Below, in pieces: positions 12,501 through 25,000 of a stretch of 64,000 nt of DNA. Each line of letters opens with the position of its first letter. Position 1 is the first letter of the stretch. A program made the translations under genes and the position numbers. The notes under the pieces were generated by a model. It had not been told where the DNA came from. It saw nothing but the letters and a program-made list of their open reading frames with translations, and ran no database searches. This stretch comes from Lactifluus volemus (Eukaryota > Basidiomycota > Agaricomycetes > Russulales > Russulaceae): contig WTXI01000034.1 in NCBI GenBank assembly GCA_022376515.1, positions 234,819 to 298,818 of the forward strand, written 5' to 3'.

Positions 12501-14850
12501 ATTGATGTTAGCTTCGGCAGCCGGCCATCTGGATATCGTGCAGCTACTACTCAAGAATGGGGCTGTTGTCAACTCCCGTTGCAATAGAGGCTGGACCTCA
12601 TTGAATTTAGCTTCGTGGCACGGCCATCGGGACATCGTGCAGCTGCTACTCGAGAATGGGGCTGCTGTCGACTCCCGTGACAATGAAGGCTGGACCCCAT
12701 TGAAGTCAGCTTCGCGGCACGGCCATCGGGACATCGTGCAGCTGCTACTCGAGAATGATGCTGCTGTCGACTCTCCTGACAATGAAGGCTGGACCCCATT
12801 GACGTCAGCTTCGTGGAACGGCCATCGGGACATCGTGCAGCTGCTACTCGAGAATGGGGCTGCTGTCGACTCCCGTGACAATGAAGGCTGGACCCCATTG
12901 AAGTCAGCTTCGCGGCACGGCCATCGGGACATCGTGCAGCTGCTACTCGAGAATGGGGCTGCTGTCAACTCCCGTGACAATAAAGGCTGGACCCCATTGA
13001 AGTCAGCTTCGCGGTACGGCCATCGGGACATCGTGCAGCTGCTACTCGGGAATGGGGCTGCTGTCGACTCCCGTGACAATGAAGGCTGGACCACATTGAT
13101 GTCAGCTTTGCAGGACGGCCATCGGGACATCGTGCAGCTGCTACTCGAGAATGGGGCTGCTGTCGACTCCCGTGACAATGAAGGTTGGACCCCATTGAAG
13201 TCAGCTTCGCAGCACGGCCATCGGGACATCGTGCAGCTGCTACTCGAGAATGGGGCTGCTGTCGACTCCCGTGACAATGAAGGCTGGACCACATTGATGT
13301 CAGCTTCGTGTAACGGCCATTCGGATATTGTGCAACTACTACTCCAGAGTGGTGCTGCTGTCGGCTCCAGTGACAACGAAGGCTGCACCCCATCGATGGA
13401 GGTTTCCCTGTGTGGTCGTCTGAATATCGTGACGCTGCTAATCCCAAATGGCGCTACTGTCGAGTCCTCTGAAAATTATGGCTGGACTCCATTGAGGTCA
13501 GCTTCGCAATTCGGCCATCTAGATATTGTGCAACTGCTGCTCCAGAACGGCGCGGCCGTGGACACCGGCGACAATCATGGTTTCATTCCATTACATTTCG
13601 CATCAGGAGGTGGACATTTCCATGTGGTAAAGGCGTTACTAGATCACCATTCAACTGTCGACATCCCCGCCGTCCATGGAATAACTCCCCTGCACGTGGC
13701 ATCTGCTGCTGGAGAACTCGGCGTTGCGCTCTTCCTGATTGAGCGTGGTGCAGACGTGAATTCGAGAGATGACCTGGGCCGGACTCCATTACACTTCATT
13801 GCGGAATTCGGACACATCAATATCGCGCAAGTATTACTTGACCCCGGCGCAAATGTATACACACCGTGCGCAAATATGTGGACTCCACTGCAGGTCACAT
13901 CAGCTAGTCGTTATTCTGACATTTCGCAATTCCTCACCGAGCTTCACGCTGAAGTCGAGGCCTATAAGGAGCAGCTGAATGCTGTGTTTGTCCCGCCAAC
14001 GCAACTTGATATTGCGCTTTCGCAAGTCCAATACCAACCAATCACAGGATTCAAAGATAGCGACGGTTGCACACCATTGCACGTAGCAGCACGAAATGGG
14101 CACCTTGATATTGTCAAACTTCTAGTCGATTTAGAGGCAGATGTCAACACACGGAACGGCGATGAGATGACAGCACTGGACGTGGCCATTACAAATGCGA
14201 AATGGGATGTCACGAGCTTCTTGGCAGAGCGGACGGGAGTGGGAGACACGTATTATTTGGCCAGCACACTGGCAGGCATGACCATGCTGGATACCGAATC
14301 ACAAAACACGGACCCGGATGTCATGAAACTATCACCCAGTTCTGGGGAGAACCCAACGTTTCTTGACGCCGAGATGACTTCGTTATTTACCGCATCCAAA
14401 GAGGGGAACCTAGACATGGTACGGTCGTTACTCGGCCGTGGCGCAGATGTCAATGAACCAAACCATGGACGTAAAGACACTCCGTTGCATGGTGCGTCAG
14501 AAGAAAGAAGACTTGAAGTTGTGAAGTTGTTAATTGAACATGGTGCGGATGTGAACTCCCGGAACAGGCTTGGGTGGACTCCGTTGCACAGGGCATCACT
14601 CAGCGGAAATTTGGATATCGTTCGGCTATTACTTGACCATGGCACCAATGTGGACGCAAAGGAGTATAGCCTCTGTACTCCCTTACACATCGCAGTCATC
14701 AACGGCCATCTCGAGGTGGTCAAGCTGCTCCTAGAACGGGGAGCAAATGTTCATCTGCGGAACGATGAAGGCAACACGCCATACCAGCAAGCATTAAAGT
14801 ACAGGCGGTCGGACATTGCCCGATTGTTGTCGGAGAATGGTGCGCATTAA
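9556..14850 (+). CDS. NACHT-ankyrin NLR-like protein
   Basis: Fungal STAND/NLR-like receptor: NTPase-regulated proteins linked to non-self recognition and heterokaryon incompatibility. Exons read 9556-9828, 9895-9948, 10002-10197, 10247-10589, 10660-10684, 10737-11336 and 11388-14850, all with GT-AG introns of 49-70 nt. The N-terminal helical region typical of basidiomycete NACHT proteins comes first (FPPAKAVFVGIDVLL, SASYDALVQIFD). The Walker A motif GSGKS is assembled across the intron 10590-10659. IYIIVDALDECP is the Walker B/DECP motif and ICVTSRPE follows (near 11010-11145). After the NACHT and winged-helix-like part (to ~11900) come about 20 ankyrin repeats to the end. One extra base is needed to join frames near 10430-10440, between LLDVLN and LLDILVWLSAPDPSKNH. 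This is either a real frameshift or a sequencing error. Confidence 0.85.
12523..13413 (+). repeat. Tandem array of nine 99-bp ankyrin-coding units
   Basis: Unit starts (GGCCATC word) fall at 12523, 12622, 12721, 12820, 12919, 13018, 13117, 13216 and 13315, exactly 99 bp (33 codons) apart. The inner units are near-identical at the DNA level, differing at a few positions, whereas ankyrin repeats before and after them are strongly diverged. The encoded unit is GHRDIVQLLLENGAAVDSRD followed by NEGWTPLKSASRH. Confidence 0.9.
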
Positions 14851-17800
14851 GGTATGATCTCACATGGTTTCACAGACATGCTGCTCAAATACGCATTCAG
14901 GTGTGGACGTTACTTCAGTTCGATGATTCTGGGATGGATTCGCATGGGGGGTACTATAATACTACAACCAGTCATGGCTGGTACGAGGTCAAATGACTCG
15001 AAGAAGGGTGTTATACGGTATTGGAACATTCGGACAAGCGGGAGGGGTGGAAAGATGGCACTATGTACGATTGTCGTGGCAATATGTGTTAATCCCTTAG
15101 CTACGGGTGCACTTCAGATCCAAAGTCTTGCCAGTGCGCGTGATACAGTATCACAACCAAGGACACACGAAGCGTTAGACAAAAAACATAGCCTCTGTTC
15201 TGGCCTTCATGACTCAAGGTAGATTGAAGAGCTGACATAATCATGATGATCCGTAGTTCGATTGAAGGAAGAAAAATGAGGTTGAATAAAAGCCGTCAGT
15301 TCAGTTACAGGTGCAAGGACGTGAATAAGGTTCGGTCATCAGCGATCAATGCGACGGCAACGTCGTTGAGCATGAAGGTCACGGTGTAAAAAAGGGAATT
15401 CGGGTGATGATGATGGATGAAAGTATACGAAGCACATGTATATCTGAAGAAGTTTGTAAAGCATAAATGTATCAGAGGAAGTTTAGTGGAGCGTCGTAAG
15501 AGGGGCGAGGGGAGTAAATGGCGTAAGTAGAAATGGTGACACAAGTGGCAAGTTGCGTAAAGAAGATTTGAAGACGTATGTAAACGTTGTTGGGAGGAGG
15601 GGGACATGATAAAACTCTAATAGAGATATAAACAGCTAAATACGTGCGGGACGGAAAGCGAGCATGAAGGATTGCAAAAGAAAAAGAGACGTCCTGAGGT
15701 TGAGAGCACCAAAAAAAAAGAGGACAACAATGGAGGAAACCTGGGGGCGGGGCGTCGTTTAATGAGGCGTGGTGAATGTTCGTGTGTGCGGTGGCGCATA
15801 ATGTTCCATTCCACTAGCACTCGTCGGCGTCCTCCCACTCGACTCTGTACTCTGACTGACGATAGTCGGAGGCATCGTCACGAGCGACGCAGCAGCCGTA
15901 CTCAAGTCTGCTGCAGGTGGCGGCGGCGGAGACGGTGGTGTGACACTAACGTGCGTTTGGGGCAGAGGAATCGGCAGGCCTCCTTCGGGTGAATGTTGTC
16001 GCGTTTGAGCCTGGGATTGCGCCTGTGTGACCGTACGCGTCTGCGTCTGTGTCGAGCCACTCGTGGTATCCTCAGACTGTACAGACTGAGACAATAAAGA
16101 AAGAGGTGAAGTCTGAGACGTGAATGAACGCGCCGTTTGGAGCTGGGCCTGTTCGGACGACGAGGATGAAGCGCTGCGCGCACGTGCAGCTGCGCTACCA
16201 CTTCTCGACTCTTCCTGCTGCTCTGCCTGTCCCTCTGCTCTAGCTCTCACCCGAGCAGATACAGCAGCTGCAACTGCAGCCGCTGCAGCCGACGAAGACG
16301 ATACTGATGAACGACCCGTATCACTCTCGAGCGTCCGCGCGCGCGCACCCCCGGTTCGTCTCAACGACCCAAGACCAGTGCCGGCCACCCCTGGCACGCC
16401 AAACGTATGATTCTCAGGATTACTCAGCGCGCCGTCGCTCGCTGACGCCTCCGACGATTCCCCACCCGACAACCGAACCGCACCGGGAGAACCGGGCGCA
16501 CGCCCTAGTACGAGTTCGATGCTAGATCGCGACGCGCCACCGATACTGTGTATGAGGCTCTGTGTCCGCGTGCGCCTCGGCGCAAGCGACACGCTGGCTG
16601 CCGAGACGTGTGAATTATGTCGAGAGCTGGCGCCACTGCCGCTACCCGTGCCTCCGGATCCAGAACTGGTATGCCGCGAACGAGAACGAGATCTGAATGC
16701 GCCACTGATCCTAGCGAGCGAAGCCGCACTGCCGTTCCGCGATCCGAGAAGGGAAGCTCTCGGACTTGGTTGCGACGATGGTGCAGACAGGAGACCGACT
16801 GAATCTTCGCGCTCGCGCGCCTCGAGTGAGCCATCGGGCGACGGTTGACCTGAGCGTGGCGGGCGATCATCTTCCCGGTCTGATTCTGGGACTGGGTCTG
16901 AACTGACGATGCTCGTGCGCAGATGTCGAGCGTGGTGAACGCGGTGATGTTCCTCGAATGCTGATGGAGGAGGTGGAGGACGCGTGGCCGTGACGCCACC
17001 TGCTGGAGTAGGGGAAACTGGGACGCTGCCTGCGCGCTGGCGTGTGCTCGTGCCCGCTGCAGGGTGCCGTGGAGGCATGGGCATTCCACCGCGCGCGTGT
17101 TCTTGCGGGCTTGGTGCGGACGAACTCGGAGCGGCCGCCGAGACGGGTGAACCAGGAGAAGGCGATGAAGAAGTGGTGGCCGTCTCTGCGTTACCCGTGC
17201 TGTGTGACTCACGTGTCGAAGTGCTCTTGCTCTGCGGTGTAGCAGTTGTCCGGGAGAAGGCAAACGGAGGCGAACCCGTGGACGACATGCTTCCTCCGCG
17301 TGCCGGGTGACGAAACGCGAACGGGTAACGGCTGGGTATGGGGTGTCCGAGGCTCGACAGTGAGTTTGACGCACGGCCAGAGAACGAGGATGGATCTTCG
17401 CTTGTGCGCCGTCGGGTCTCCTCTTCCTCTTCATCCTCCTCTTCTACCTCTTCCTCCACCTCGTCCTCAACATGCACCACAATGTCACCCTCTTCATCTT
17501 CCTCCTCTCCACCATGTTCACCTCCTTCGCCCTCTATCAACCCAGGCGATGGCGGGAACGGAATCTGTTCCTTCTCGCTGCTATCCCTTGAACCAAACCC
17601 AGTGAAAGGATAAGGCAGGTTCTTGATCGGCGCTTTGCCTCCCTCTGTCGTCTTCGTTTCCTGCAGATGAGCCTCCGGTGGCGATGCCGTGACGAGTGCG
17701 GGGCCATCAACCTGGCTGCTCCTGCGCGACTGAGGGCTTTCAAACAGTTCCCGCGAGAGCATGCCCCTGCGCGCCGGCTGCGGCTGCGCCGTAACGCCAA

Positions 17801-19660
17801 GACCAACTGCAGCAAAGACCTTCTCGATACCCTCGAAACCGCCCTCGGAGTGCTGACCAGCGGTCGTCGTCTGCGTCGTGCGCGGCGCGCGAAGCGTGAG
17901 ACAAAATTCGTACGCTTCCAGCACGCGGAGGAGTGTACATTCTTTCCAGATCCACGGAAGCGTCTCGATACCACCAGCGCCCATGCCACCAATCTCAGAC
18001 TTTTCGCTGTAAATTGAGGCCGTGCGGCCAATTTCTGCCTCTTCCCAGCGTGTGCGGGGCCCACAGAACCCTGCACAGCCATACCCGCTGAACGTCCAGA
18101 GACCGACCCTGCGCGAACCTTTAACCCTCGAGTCGAGAGAGGCAGAGAGAGAAGAAACGTACCAACTAAGCAGGAGGACGAGGGTCCTCCAGGCCGCCCA
18201 GGCGGCATTGGCAATCAACACACCTTTGGCGTAGCCAGAAAGTGCGCCCGTGCCAGTATTGAAAAACGTTCCGTCGCGCTGCGTGATACTCGGATCAACG
18301 TCTGGGAGCGATAACCCACCAGGGAAACGCTCAGGACTGAAGAACGTGAGGAGGAGCGCGAGGGCCAAGCCTGCACGCGGGAGGAGTGTCGCGATCGTCG
18401 GGAAGTTCTGGGAATAAAAATAGCACGTCTCTGCGATCGCGTCGCGCAGCGAGCCCTCAGCGGATCGGAGGATAGCGTTCGAATTGACGTGGGGGAAGGC
18501 CGAGCTGCGGACGTGTTGGAAGAAGCAAAAGTGGGTGTAGGACGTCATGGAGGCCAAATTGAAAGCCGGGGAAGATAAATAAATGGGCAGGATGACAGGA
18601 CGACCTGAAATAATTATCTGTCTAGGGAGGAAGCGTGCAAGAGGGACAGATAGGGAACTCACGAAAGCGCCAGCGACGGTAAAAGGAGTAGATGAGCTCG
18701 TAGCCAAGTAATACGCCGAATATCCAGATGGTCCAGCATGCAATGTAGGCGACAGCGCCAAAGACCCAGTTGCGACCAGAACCGGGTACTCCGGGGGCGT
18801 CGGGATTCGGAAACTTTGCTACTCTAGCGACCTCAATTAACGGCAAAACAAAGAAAATAAATAAATTTCGGGACTCACTCGATCAAGATAAAGATGGCAT
18901 TAAAATCGAGGAAAGTTTGAATCGGGACGTGGGCAAAGACGAGAAGAGGAAAGAGGTAAAAGTGGAGGCGAGATTTCCAGGACGGATCGCGCAAGAGTTC
19001 GAGGTGCAATCCGGGTGCGCGAAACTTGGGCGGATCCGCAATGGCGGCGCGAAGGCGGGCATCCGGTGTCTGTCGAAAAGAAGAAAAAGAAACAAGCGTG
19101 GGCGAGGGTGCTCCTGCTCTGCAGTACGACCGACGGGACACGAAAACGGAAGGGCGGGAGCGATGTAAGGAGGTACTGCTTACCCGCGTCGTCGTCACAC
19201 CGTGCTGGCGCGAACCACTCGCACCACCACCACCACCACCACTGACACGACCACCGGAACCACCAAGGCCAGAAGGAGCACCGGTACCGGTACCGGCTAC
19301 GCTAGAATCTTGCATGCTGACGATGCGAACCGACCGCGGAGTCGGTTTTCGACCTCCCACGAAAGCCAAAGTTGGGGTCTGAGCCGAGCTGCTACCGCCT
19401 GGCGCAAGATCGAAAGCGGGGTCGCCGGTGCTGGCGCCACCCCCGCTGAAGACGTGGGTTGTGCTCAGGGAGTGGAGCGTAGAGCCCGGAGCGGGAGGTG
19501 GAGGTCGTTTGGGGAGCCAGGATGGGTAACCTTCTATGGAGCCGTTCTCGCGATTGTCGTTATTGTCGTTGTGGCCGCCCTGTAGAGAGGCAGAGGCGGT
19601 CGGCGTCGATGAGACCACGCTTGAGCGACGGTGCTGACGGGCCGGTTCTTGTTCATTCTG
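14264..19660. repeat. Segmental duplication, right copy (NLR 3' end + spacer + membrane gene)
   Basis: Collinear partner of 1-5395. This copy retains the intact gene structures on both sides, so it is nearer the ancestral arrangement. Confidence 0.85.
14851..15758. other. Intergenic spacer between convergent genes, copy 2
   Basis: 3' flanks of the NLR-like gene and the convergent membrane-protein gene. Matches 589-1483. No coding sequence is supported; the short ORFs are not conserved between the two copies. Confidence 0.6.
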
Positions 19661-19780
19661 CATACTCGACAAACTCGCGCGAGGCTCTTCATTATTGTCG
19701 TCCTCTTGTTCTTGCTCGTGCCCTTCGGGTGCTGGGTCGGTCGGGGACGGATTATCATTAGAAGGGTGAGATCGTGCCAT
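15759..19780 (-). CDS. Large Ser-rich multi-pass membrane protein of unknown function
   Basis: I do not recognise this family. Five exons (19780-19184, 19069-18879, 18823-18663, 18604-18163, 18108-15759) join with consistent phases into 1246 codons. The start ATG is followed by a hydrophilic, low-complexity N-terminal region of ~200 residues. Membrane segments then appear around FYLFPLLVFAHVPIQTFL, VFGAVAYIACWTIWIFGVLL, LPRAGLALALLLTFF and GVLIANAAWAAWRTLVLLL. A tail of ~780 residues follows: an acidic block of Glu/Asp (~17400-17530), then long Ser/Thr/Ala and Gln-Thr-rich tracts, ending HTRTFTTPH. The tail is probably cytosolic and disordered (inference). The gene is convergent with the NLR-like gene, and the pair has been duplicated together. 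Three broken relatives lie at 1484-5395, 5480-8420 and 8925-9240; this is the only intact one. Confidence 0.75.
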
Positions 19781-22038
19781 GATTTAAGATACGCCAATAG
19801 AAAAAATAAAAAGCCCAGAAAGAAACTGCGAACAGATTAAAAAAGAGTTGTCAAAGGTCAAGGGAGGTGTCGCAAATGTGAGAAAGAAAGACCGTTTGAT
19901 GGATATATTGTTGAACTTTTTTTTCGGAGGGGAGGAGGAGGGGAAGGGATGGGTGGAGGCGATAAGAGACCCTCAAGGGAGTCAGCCGCGGGGAAAGAGG
20001 CAGCTAATGAGGGAAATGCGGGGAGATTTGATGAGCAGCCTCGTGTTAATTGGGGTGGACGAAATCAAGGGGGCCTCGAGGCTTTCAAGGGTGGGTCATC
20101 CAACGAGGTGAACACGCCCGCCTCGGGTTGAAATCAAATCTTGAACCTTTTCGTTAACGCCGGGAGAACATAAAAGGTACACCCGCTAAGCTAATTTCGG
20201 TCGTACGTACGACCCAAACTCAAGTTACCATATGGCCGCGGCCTCTCTGACAGTTGAAAAAAAAAACTCCCTTATATTGTCTCCTCTTCACTTGGCAACA
20301 AATTTCACGTTTCCCATGAGCGAGCACTTGGTTTGCATTCTGTTCATGTACTTTTTACGCCGCTTCCTTTTCTAGTTGCTTTACACCCCTCCGTTTAATC
20401 ACAATTCCATAACGGAATGAACTTGCGAGCCTCATGGCAACGCATTGGCAGCACAAATGACTGGAGAGATCTTGATCGGGTATATAGATCACGATCGAGT
20501 TCAACCAGGTCCCAACCAGGAACTACTCTCATTTGGCCCGTCGTGACGACAACAGACTTTTGACTTGAGGAGCCAAAGAGTCCAAGCACCGAACCGAGGA
20601 GCAACTCCACCTCGTGTCCGTTGGCGGGGAAATAGATACTCGTGACGTCCACGCATAAAGCGAATTTGTCAACTTTTACGCACGGCAAAACACTCAAAAC
20701 GTGTAGACGTCTACTGTACGTCACCCAAAATCGGTATCTGTAAACGGACTTGCCTAAAGCTCGCTTTCAAGTCCCATCCCCTCTCAACGCGAGAAACCTC
20801 TGTTTGTCAATCATATACCCCCACGTACAGTACTGCTCGCGCTTTGTGGGAAAGGGGACAGACTTGCTCACGTCCGCGGGGAACACGGACAAGCTGACAC
20901 ACGAGCCGCGCGGTCTCCGGGCGGCATTTCGAGATCGATGCCCAGACGCGTCACAGCGTGCTTCTCCGCTGCAGTCGGCACGCATCGTGAAAGGGTGCAC
21001 GTTAACACCTGTGCATCACGAATCACGCGAGCTGCCAGCGACCCCTTTGCGTCATCGGGTCGTGGTGCAAGGTAAAGATATGAACGTAAGCGGTGCACGG
21101 GAGGGAAGGACTCGTGGTGTTCGTGAACTGGAGAGCGTTGGCCGGATGGTGGGAGGTGCAACGTGGCAGCTTGTGTCAGTCACCGGGAGAGTACAAGCTG
21201 AGCATCGTGACCGTGAACGCATACAAAGAGTGCTACTGCAGCCATTCAAACGTATATCCCGGCGACGTCCTCTACAATCTGTATCATGCACCCACGGATT
21301 AGCGGGTTCTTTGCTGCTGTCATGCCCGGGAAGAGGTCGTAGTGGGGCGATGTTTGAGGAGGTCAACTTGAATGAGGTCCTGGGAAGGATCGAGGGCAAA
21401 GTCCTTTAGCCACGATGAGTTACATCTCGCTAGTGGTATTGTTCTGCAGGCCGCAGAGACCAGCCAACGATTTCGGGGCTCGTAGGCGTGGAAGTGGCAT
21501 GCCAGCACAATGGTGGCTTGACGCGTTGAACTGGGGGCACACCAGGTGGGCTGGTCACTCACGAAGGGGGCCATTCAGGACCACCTGGTGGACATCTACA
21601 AGGCTACCTGAGGCTGAGGCCACCCAGACAGATGTAATAGAAACACAGTTCGAGGTAGCCACTCCAGTTTGTGTTGGTTATAATTCCATTGCAGCTTGGA
21701 CATCATTAGATAATAGATGTTGGTGGCCCAGAGGACAACTTGGCTGAGATGGATCTCCAGGACCCCAACATTTATCTAATGATTAGTCTGTGTGAAATTA
21801 TAACCAATGCAATGGGAGAGTCTTATAGGTAAAGTGTAGTAGGGTTCTTTTGTGTAAAACATGAACGGAAAGGACCGTTTTTCTGACTGCGACGACACTA
21901 AACGGGAGTGACAACCTGAAAAAGGCTTCCACCATCTATCAGCTTGCTGTTGGACGTCTTCAACGGCAATTTCCGTGCTGAGCCTTATGGTAATACGTAG
22001 CGGGGCGCTTGCGCTTTGCTAGTATATTCCTATTCAGA
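19781..22038. other. Intergenic region, 2.3 kb
   Basis: No gene supported. Long ORFs near 20750-21409 overlap on several frames and look like chance open frames in GC-balanced DNA: no intron signals and no recognisable domain. 19781-19960 is the 5' flank of the membrane-protein gene. 21674-21807 holds an imperfect inverted repeat (listed separately). The last ~70 bases are the 5' flank of the Gpi13-type gene. Confidence 0.4.
21674..21807. repeat. Imperfect inverted repeat / hairpin
   Basis: TTGGTTATAATT (21674-21685) is complementary to AATTATAACCAA (21796-21807). ATCATTAGATAA (21702-21713) pairs with TTATCTAATGAT (21772-21783), and ATGTTGG pairs with CCAACAT closer in. The arms are about 55 nt, with a spacer of about 30 nt. 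It could be a MITE-like remnant or a structured transcript; no target-site duplication was identified. Confidence 0.55.
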
Positions 22039-25000
22039 ATGGTCATTCGGACCACTTGGATCTTATTTTACATCGCTTTTCTTCATTTCGTCGGGATTTA
22101 TCTCTTTACTCGTGGTTTTTTGCTCAGCAGGTTGTCTCTTTCCACCATCGCCGACTGCTCTTCCTCTCATTCTCCCTGTACACTACCACCCACTCACAAA
22201 CGTGCCATCCTTCTCATCATCGATGCCCTTCGCTTCGACTTTCTCTCTCCACATCCCTCAGAACCTCATTCCACTTACCATCACAATGTCTTGACCCTCC
22301 CTCGCGAACTCACCGCCAAGCAACCACACAACTCGTTTCTCTTCAACGCTTACGCTGACCCCCCAACAACGACTCTCCAGCGTATCAAGGGCCTCGTCAC
22401 TGGCTCTCTCCCGACGTTCGTAGACATGGGTTACAACTTTGGAGGTGCTTCCATCGCAGAGGACTCCATCATCCTCCAGCTCCAACAAGCAAATAAGAAC
22501 GTACGTCCTCCACCACGGTAACTTATCTTCCTGACCCTCTCCGCTGGCTTCCAGATAGCGTTCATGGGTGACGACACCTGGCTCTCCGTCTTTCCCACCT
22601 CTTTCCACCCAGAGATGACCCACGACTTTGATTCCTTCAACGTCGAAGATCTCCACACCGTCGACAACGGCGTCATCGCCAACCTTTTCCCTCTCTTGAC
22701 AAACTCGACGCATGCTCACACTTGGGATTTCATCATCGGTCACTTTCTCGGCGTCGACCACGTCGGACATCGCGTAGGTCCCGACCACCCGACGATGCTA
22801 GCCAAGCTGCAACAGATGAACGACGTCCTGAAACGTGTCGTCGACCTGCTCGATCACGACACTCTCCTCGTCGTTCTCGGAGACCACGGGATGGACCGCA
22901 AGGGTGACCACGGTGGCGACAGCGATCTCGAAGTTTCGGCCGGCTTGTGGATCTACTCCAAGGGTCCACCCTTATCCTCCAGCAACCACTACCCATCGCC
23001 GACTGCGCACCTGCCACAGATCACCTTCCCAGGCGAGCGTTCTCCCCATCGTTCCGTGCAGCAAATCGATCTCGTGCCCACCCTCTCCCTCCTCCTCGGC
23101 CTCCCCATTCCTTTTAACAACCTCGGCACGGTTATACCCGAGCTCTTCTGGCGTGATCGTGCCGCCGGCGAATACGCCAAGGCGCTCGATATCAACGCAC
23201 GTCAGGTGCGCTCCTATCTCGAGGCGTATCGCAACAGCGCTTCTGGCGCCGAACTCGACGGCGTGTGGAGCGTGCTGGAAACTTCTTGGACCAACTTCTT
23301 CTCGCACGCCCGTGGCGAGCCAGGTCTAGAAGCAGCGGCGGTCGAGTTCACGCGTCTGGCGCTCGAGACGTGCCGTTCTCTCTGGGCGCGATTCAACCCC
23401 GTGCTCATGGTGGCAGGATTAGTCGTGATCGCGCTCAGCCTTTGTGTCGGCTGGACGGTCTATGCGCGTAGTGGACGGTACTCACTGGATGAGTGGGACC
23501 GCTATTTGGCCACTCTCCGCCGAGTGATTGTGACATCTTTGGGCGTGGGCGTAGCGCTCGGGGGAGTTGCACATGCGTCACTTGGGACCGTTGTTCAGCT
23601 GTTTGACGGTGTGACCGTAGTTCAATTCATTCTCTTCGGGGCCTCACTTTGTTCCACCATTGGCGTTCTTCTCGGCATATCATCGCCTCCGCCTCCGCCG
23701 CCGCCTCAAAAATCACCATTCCGTCTCTCTTCCTCTTTTGTCGTTTTACTCCTCCATTCGATCGCCTTTGTCTCCAACTCGTACACCTTTTGGGAAGACC
23801 GCGCGGTAGCCTTCCTGCTCCCCTTTACACTCCTCCCACCGCTTCTCACCGCACTATCAGCGCCGACCGCAAGTCTACGGCGTCGCATCCTCGCGTTTTG
23901 CGCGTTGTTCGTGGTCTGCGTCAGGTTGATGGCCGTCAGTACCGTCTGCCGCGAGGAACAACAACCTTGGTGCCATGTGACATTTTTCTTCTCCGGTGGT
24001 ACCGACGCAGCCGCTGCGGAACCGCCACCGCTCGTCCGCGCGCTCGTACTTCCCGCCGCCGCGCTGCTGGGTCCTTACGTCGTGCGTCGCCGTGTGCTCG
24101 CCAGGTCCAAATCGGATAATGGAATAGCGCCCCTCGTGTTGTCTTTTGTTCTCCCAACGGCTTTGGTGGCAGGTTCGGCCTGTTGGTTGCTCGAATGGCT
24201 CGACTCGTCAGGTGCTGGTGGTACCACAGCTACGTATTTCGTCGATCTTCGCACGATACGTACGGTATTAGCATGGACGAGTTTGATCGCGGCTCTAGGC
24301 GGTATCGCGCTCTGGACTCTCGTCCCCGTCACCTTAGACGTTTCTTCGGACAACGGCACCGGAACCGGAACCGCCGCCGCAAAGACAAAAAAGAAGGAAG
24401 TTCGAGTGGTAGTGTTGGGGTTTGCCAATGCGTTTGGAGCACCGTTTGTGCTCCTGTGGACGCTCGCGCTCGTACCGGTATGGCTAGCCTCGCAACCGAG
24501 CGCACAGATCACTTTGGCACTCGCCACCATCGCGGTGCTCGCACATTTGGAGCTCGTAGATGCGACGCGTGACGCGCGCGCTCTACAATCGAGCTTTGCC
24601 CTCGATCCTGCCGCCACGTTAGCTCACCTACAACAAGGTAGCAGCACAGCACCAGGAGGGACGACGACGACGCAAGTGGTGTCATTTGACGAGATTGCAC
24701 CGCTCGTGTTATTAGCCCAACTCGCTTATTTCGCAACTGGACATCAAGCCACATTGTCGAGTTTGCAATGGAAAAGCGCGTTCACGTTCAGTTCAAAATT
24801 ATCTTATCCACTCTCTCCCATCCTCGTCGTGCTCAACACGTTGGGCCCCACGGCGCTCATCGCCTCTGCAGCTCCTCTATTGGCCATTTGGAACCGAGCT
24901 CCACTACAACAAGTCCAAGATCAAGATCGAGAAGAAGAGCGACGCTCGGCGGGGGCGGCGGCGCTATTGGACTCGACTCGAGCCTGCCTCGGAATCTCAC

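Noticed and set aside
12318..13388. 356-codon minus-strand open frame across the ankyrin array
   Set aside because: It is the antisense shadow of the 99-bp repeat; its periodicity (SSSCTMSRWP) just mirrors the ankyrin units.
12523..13413. CRISPR-like regular spacing of identical words
   Set aside because: The period is exactly 33 codons in frame within an ankyrin gene, with no unique spacers; eukaryotic context.
20750..21409. 219-codon plus-strand open frame in the 2.3-kb intergenic region
   Set aside because: No recognisable domain, several equally long overlapping frames on the other strand, no splice or promoter context; looks like chance.
22009..22038. Ten-codon N-terminal extension of the GPI13-type protein
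   Set aside because: It begins with TTG; the first ATG in frame is at 22039 and gives a proper signal-anchor.
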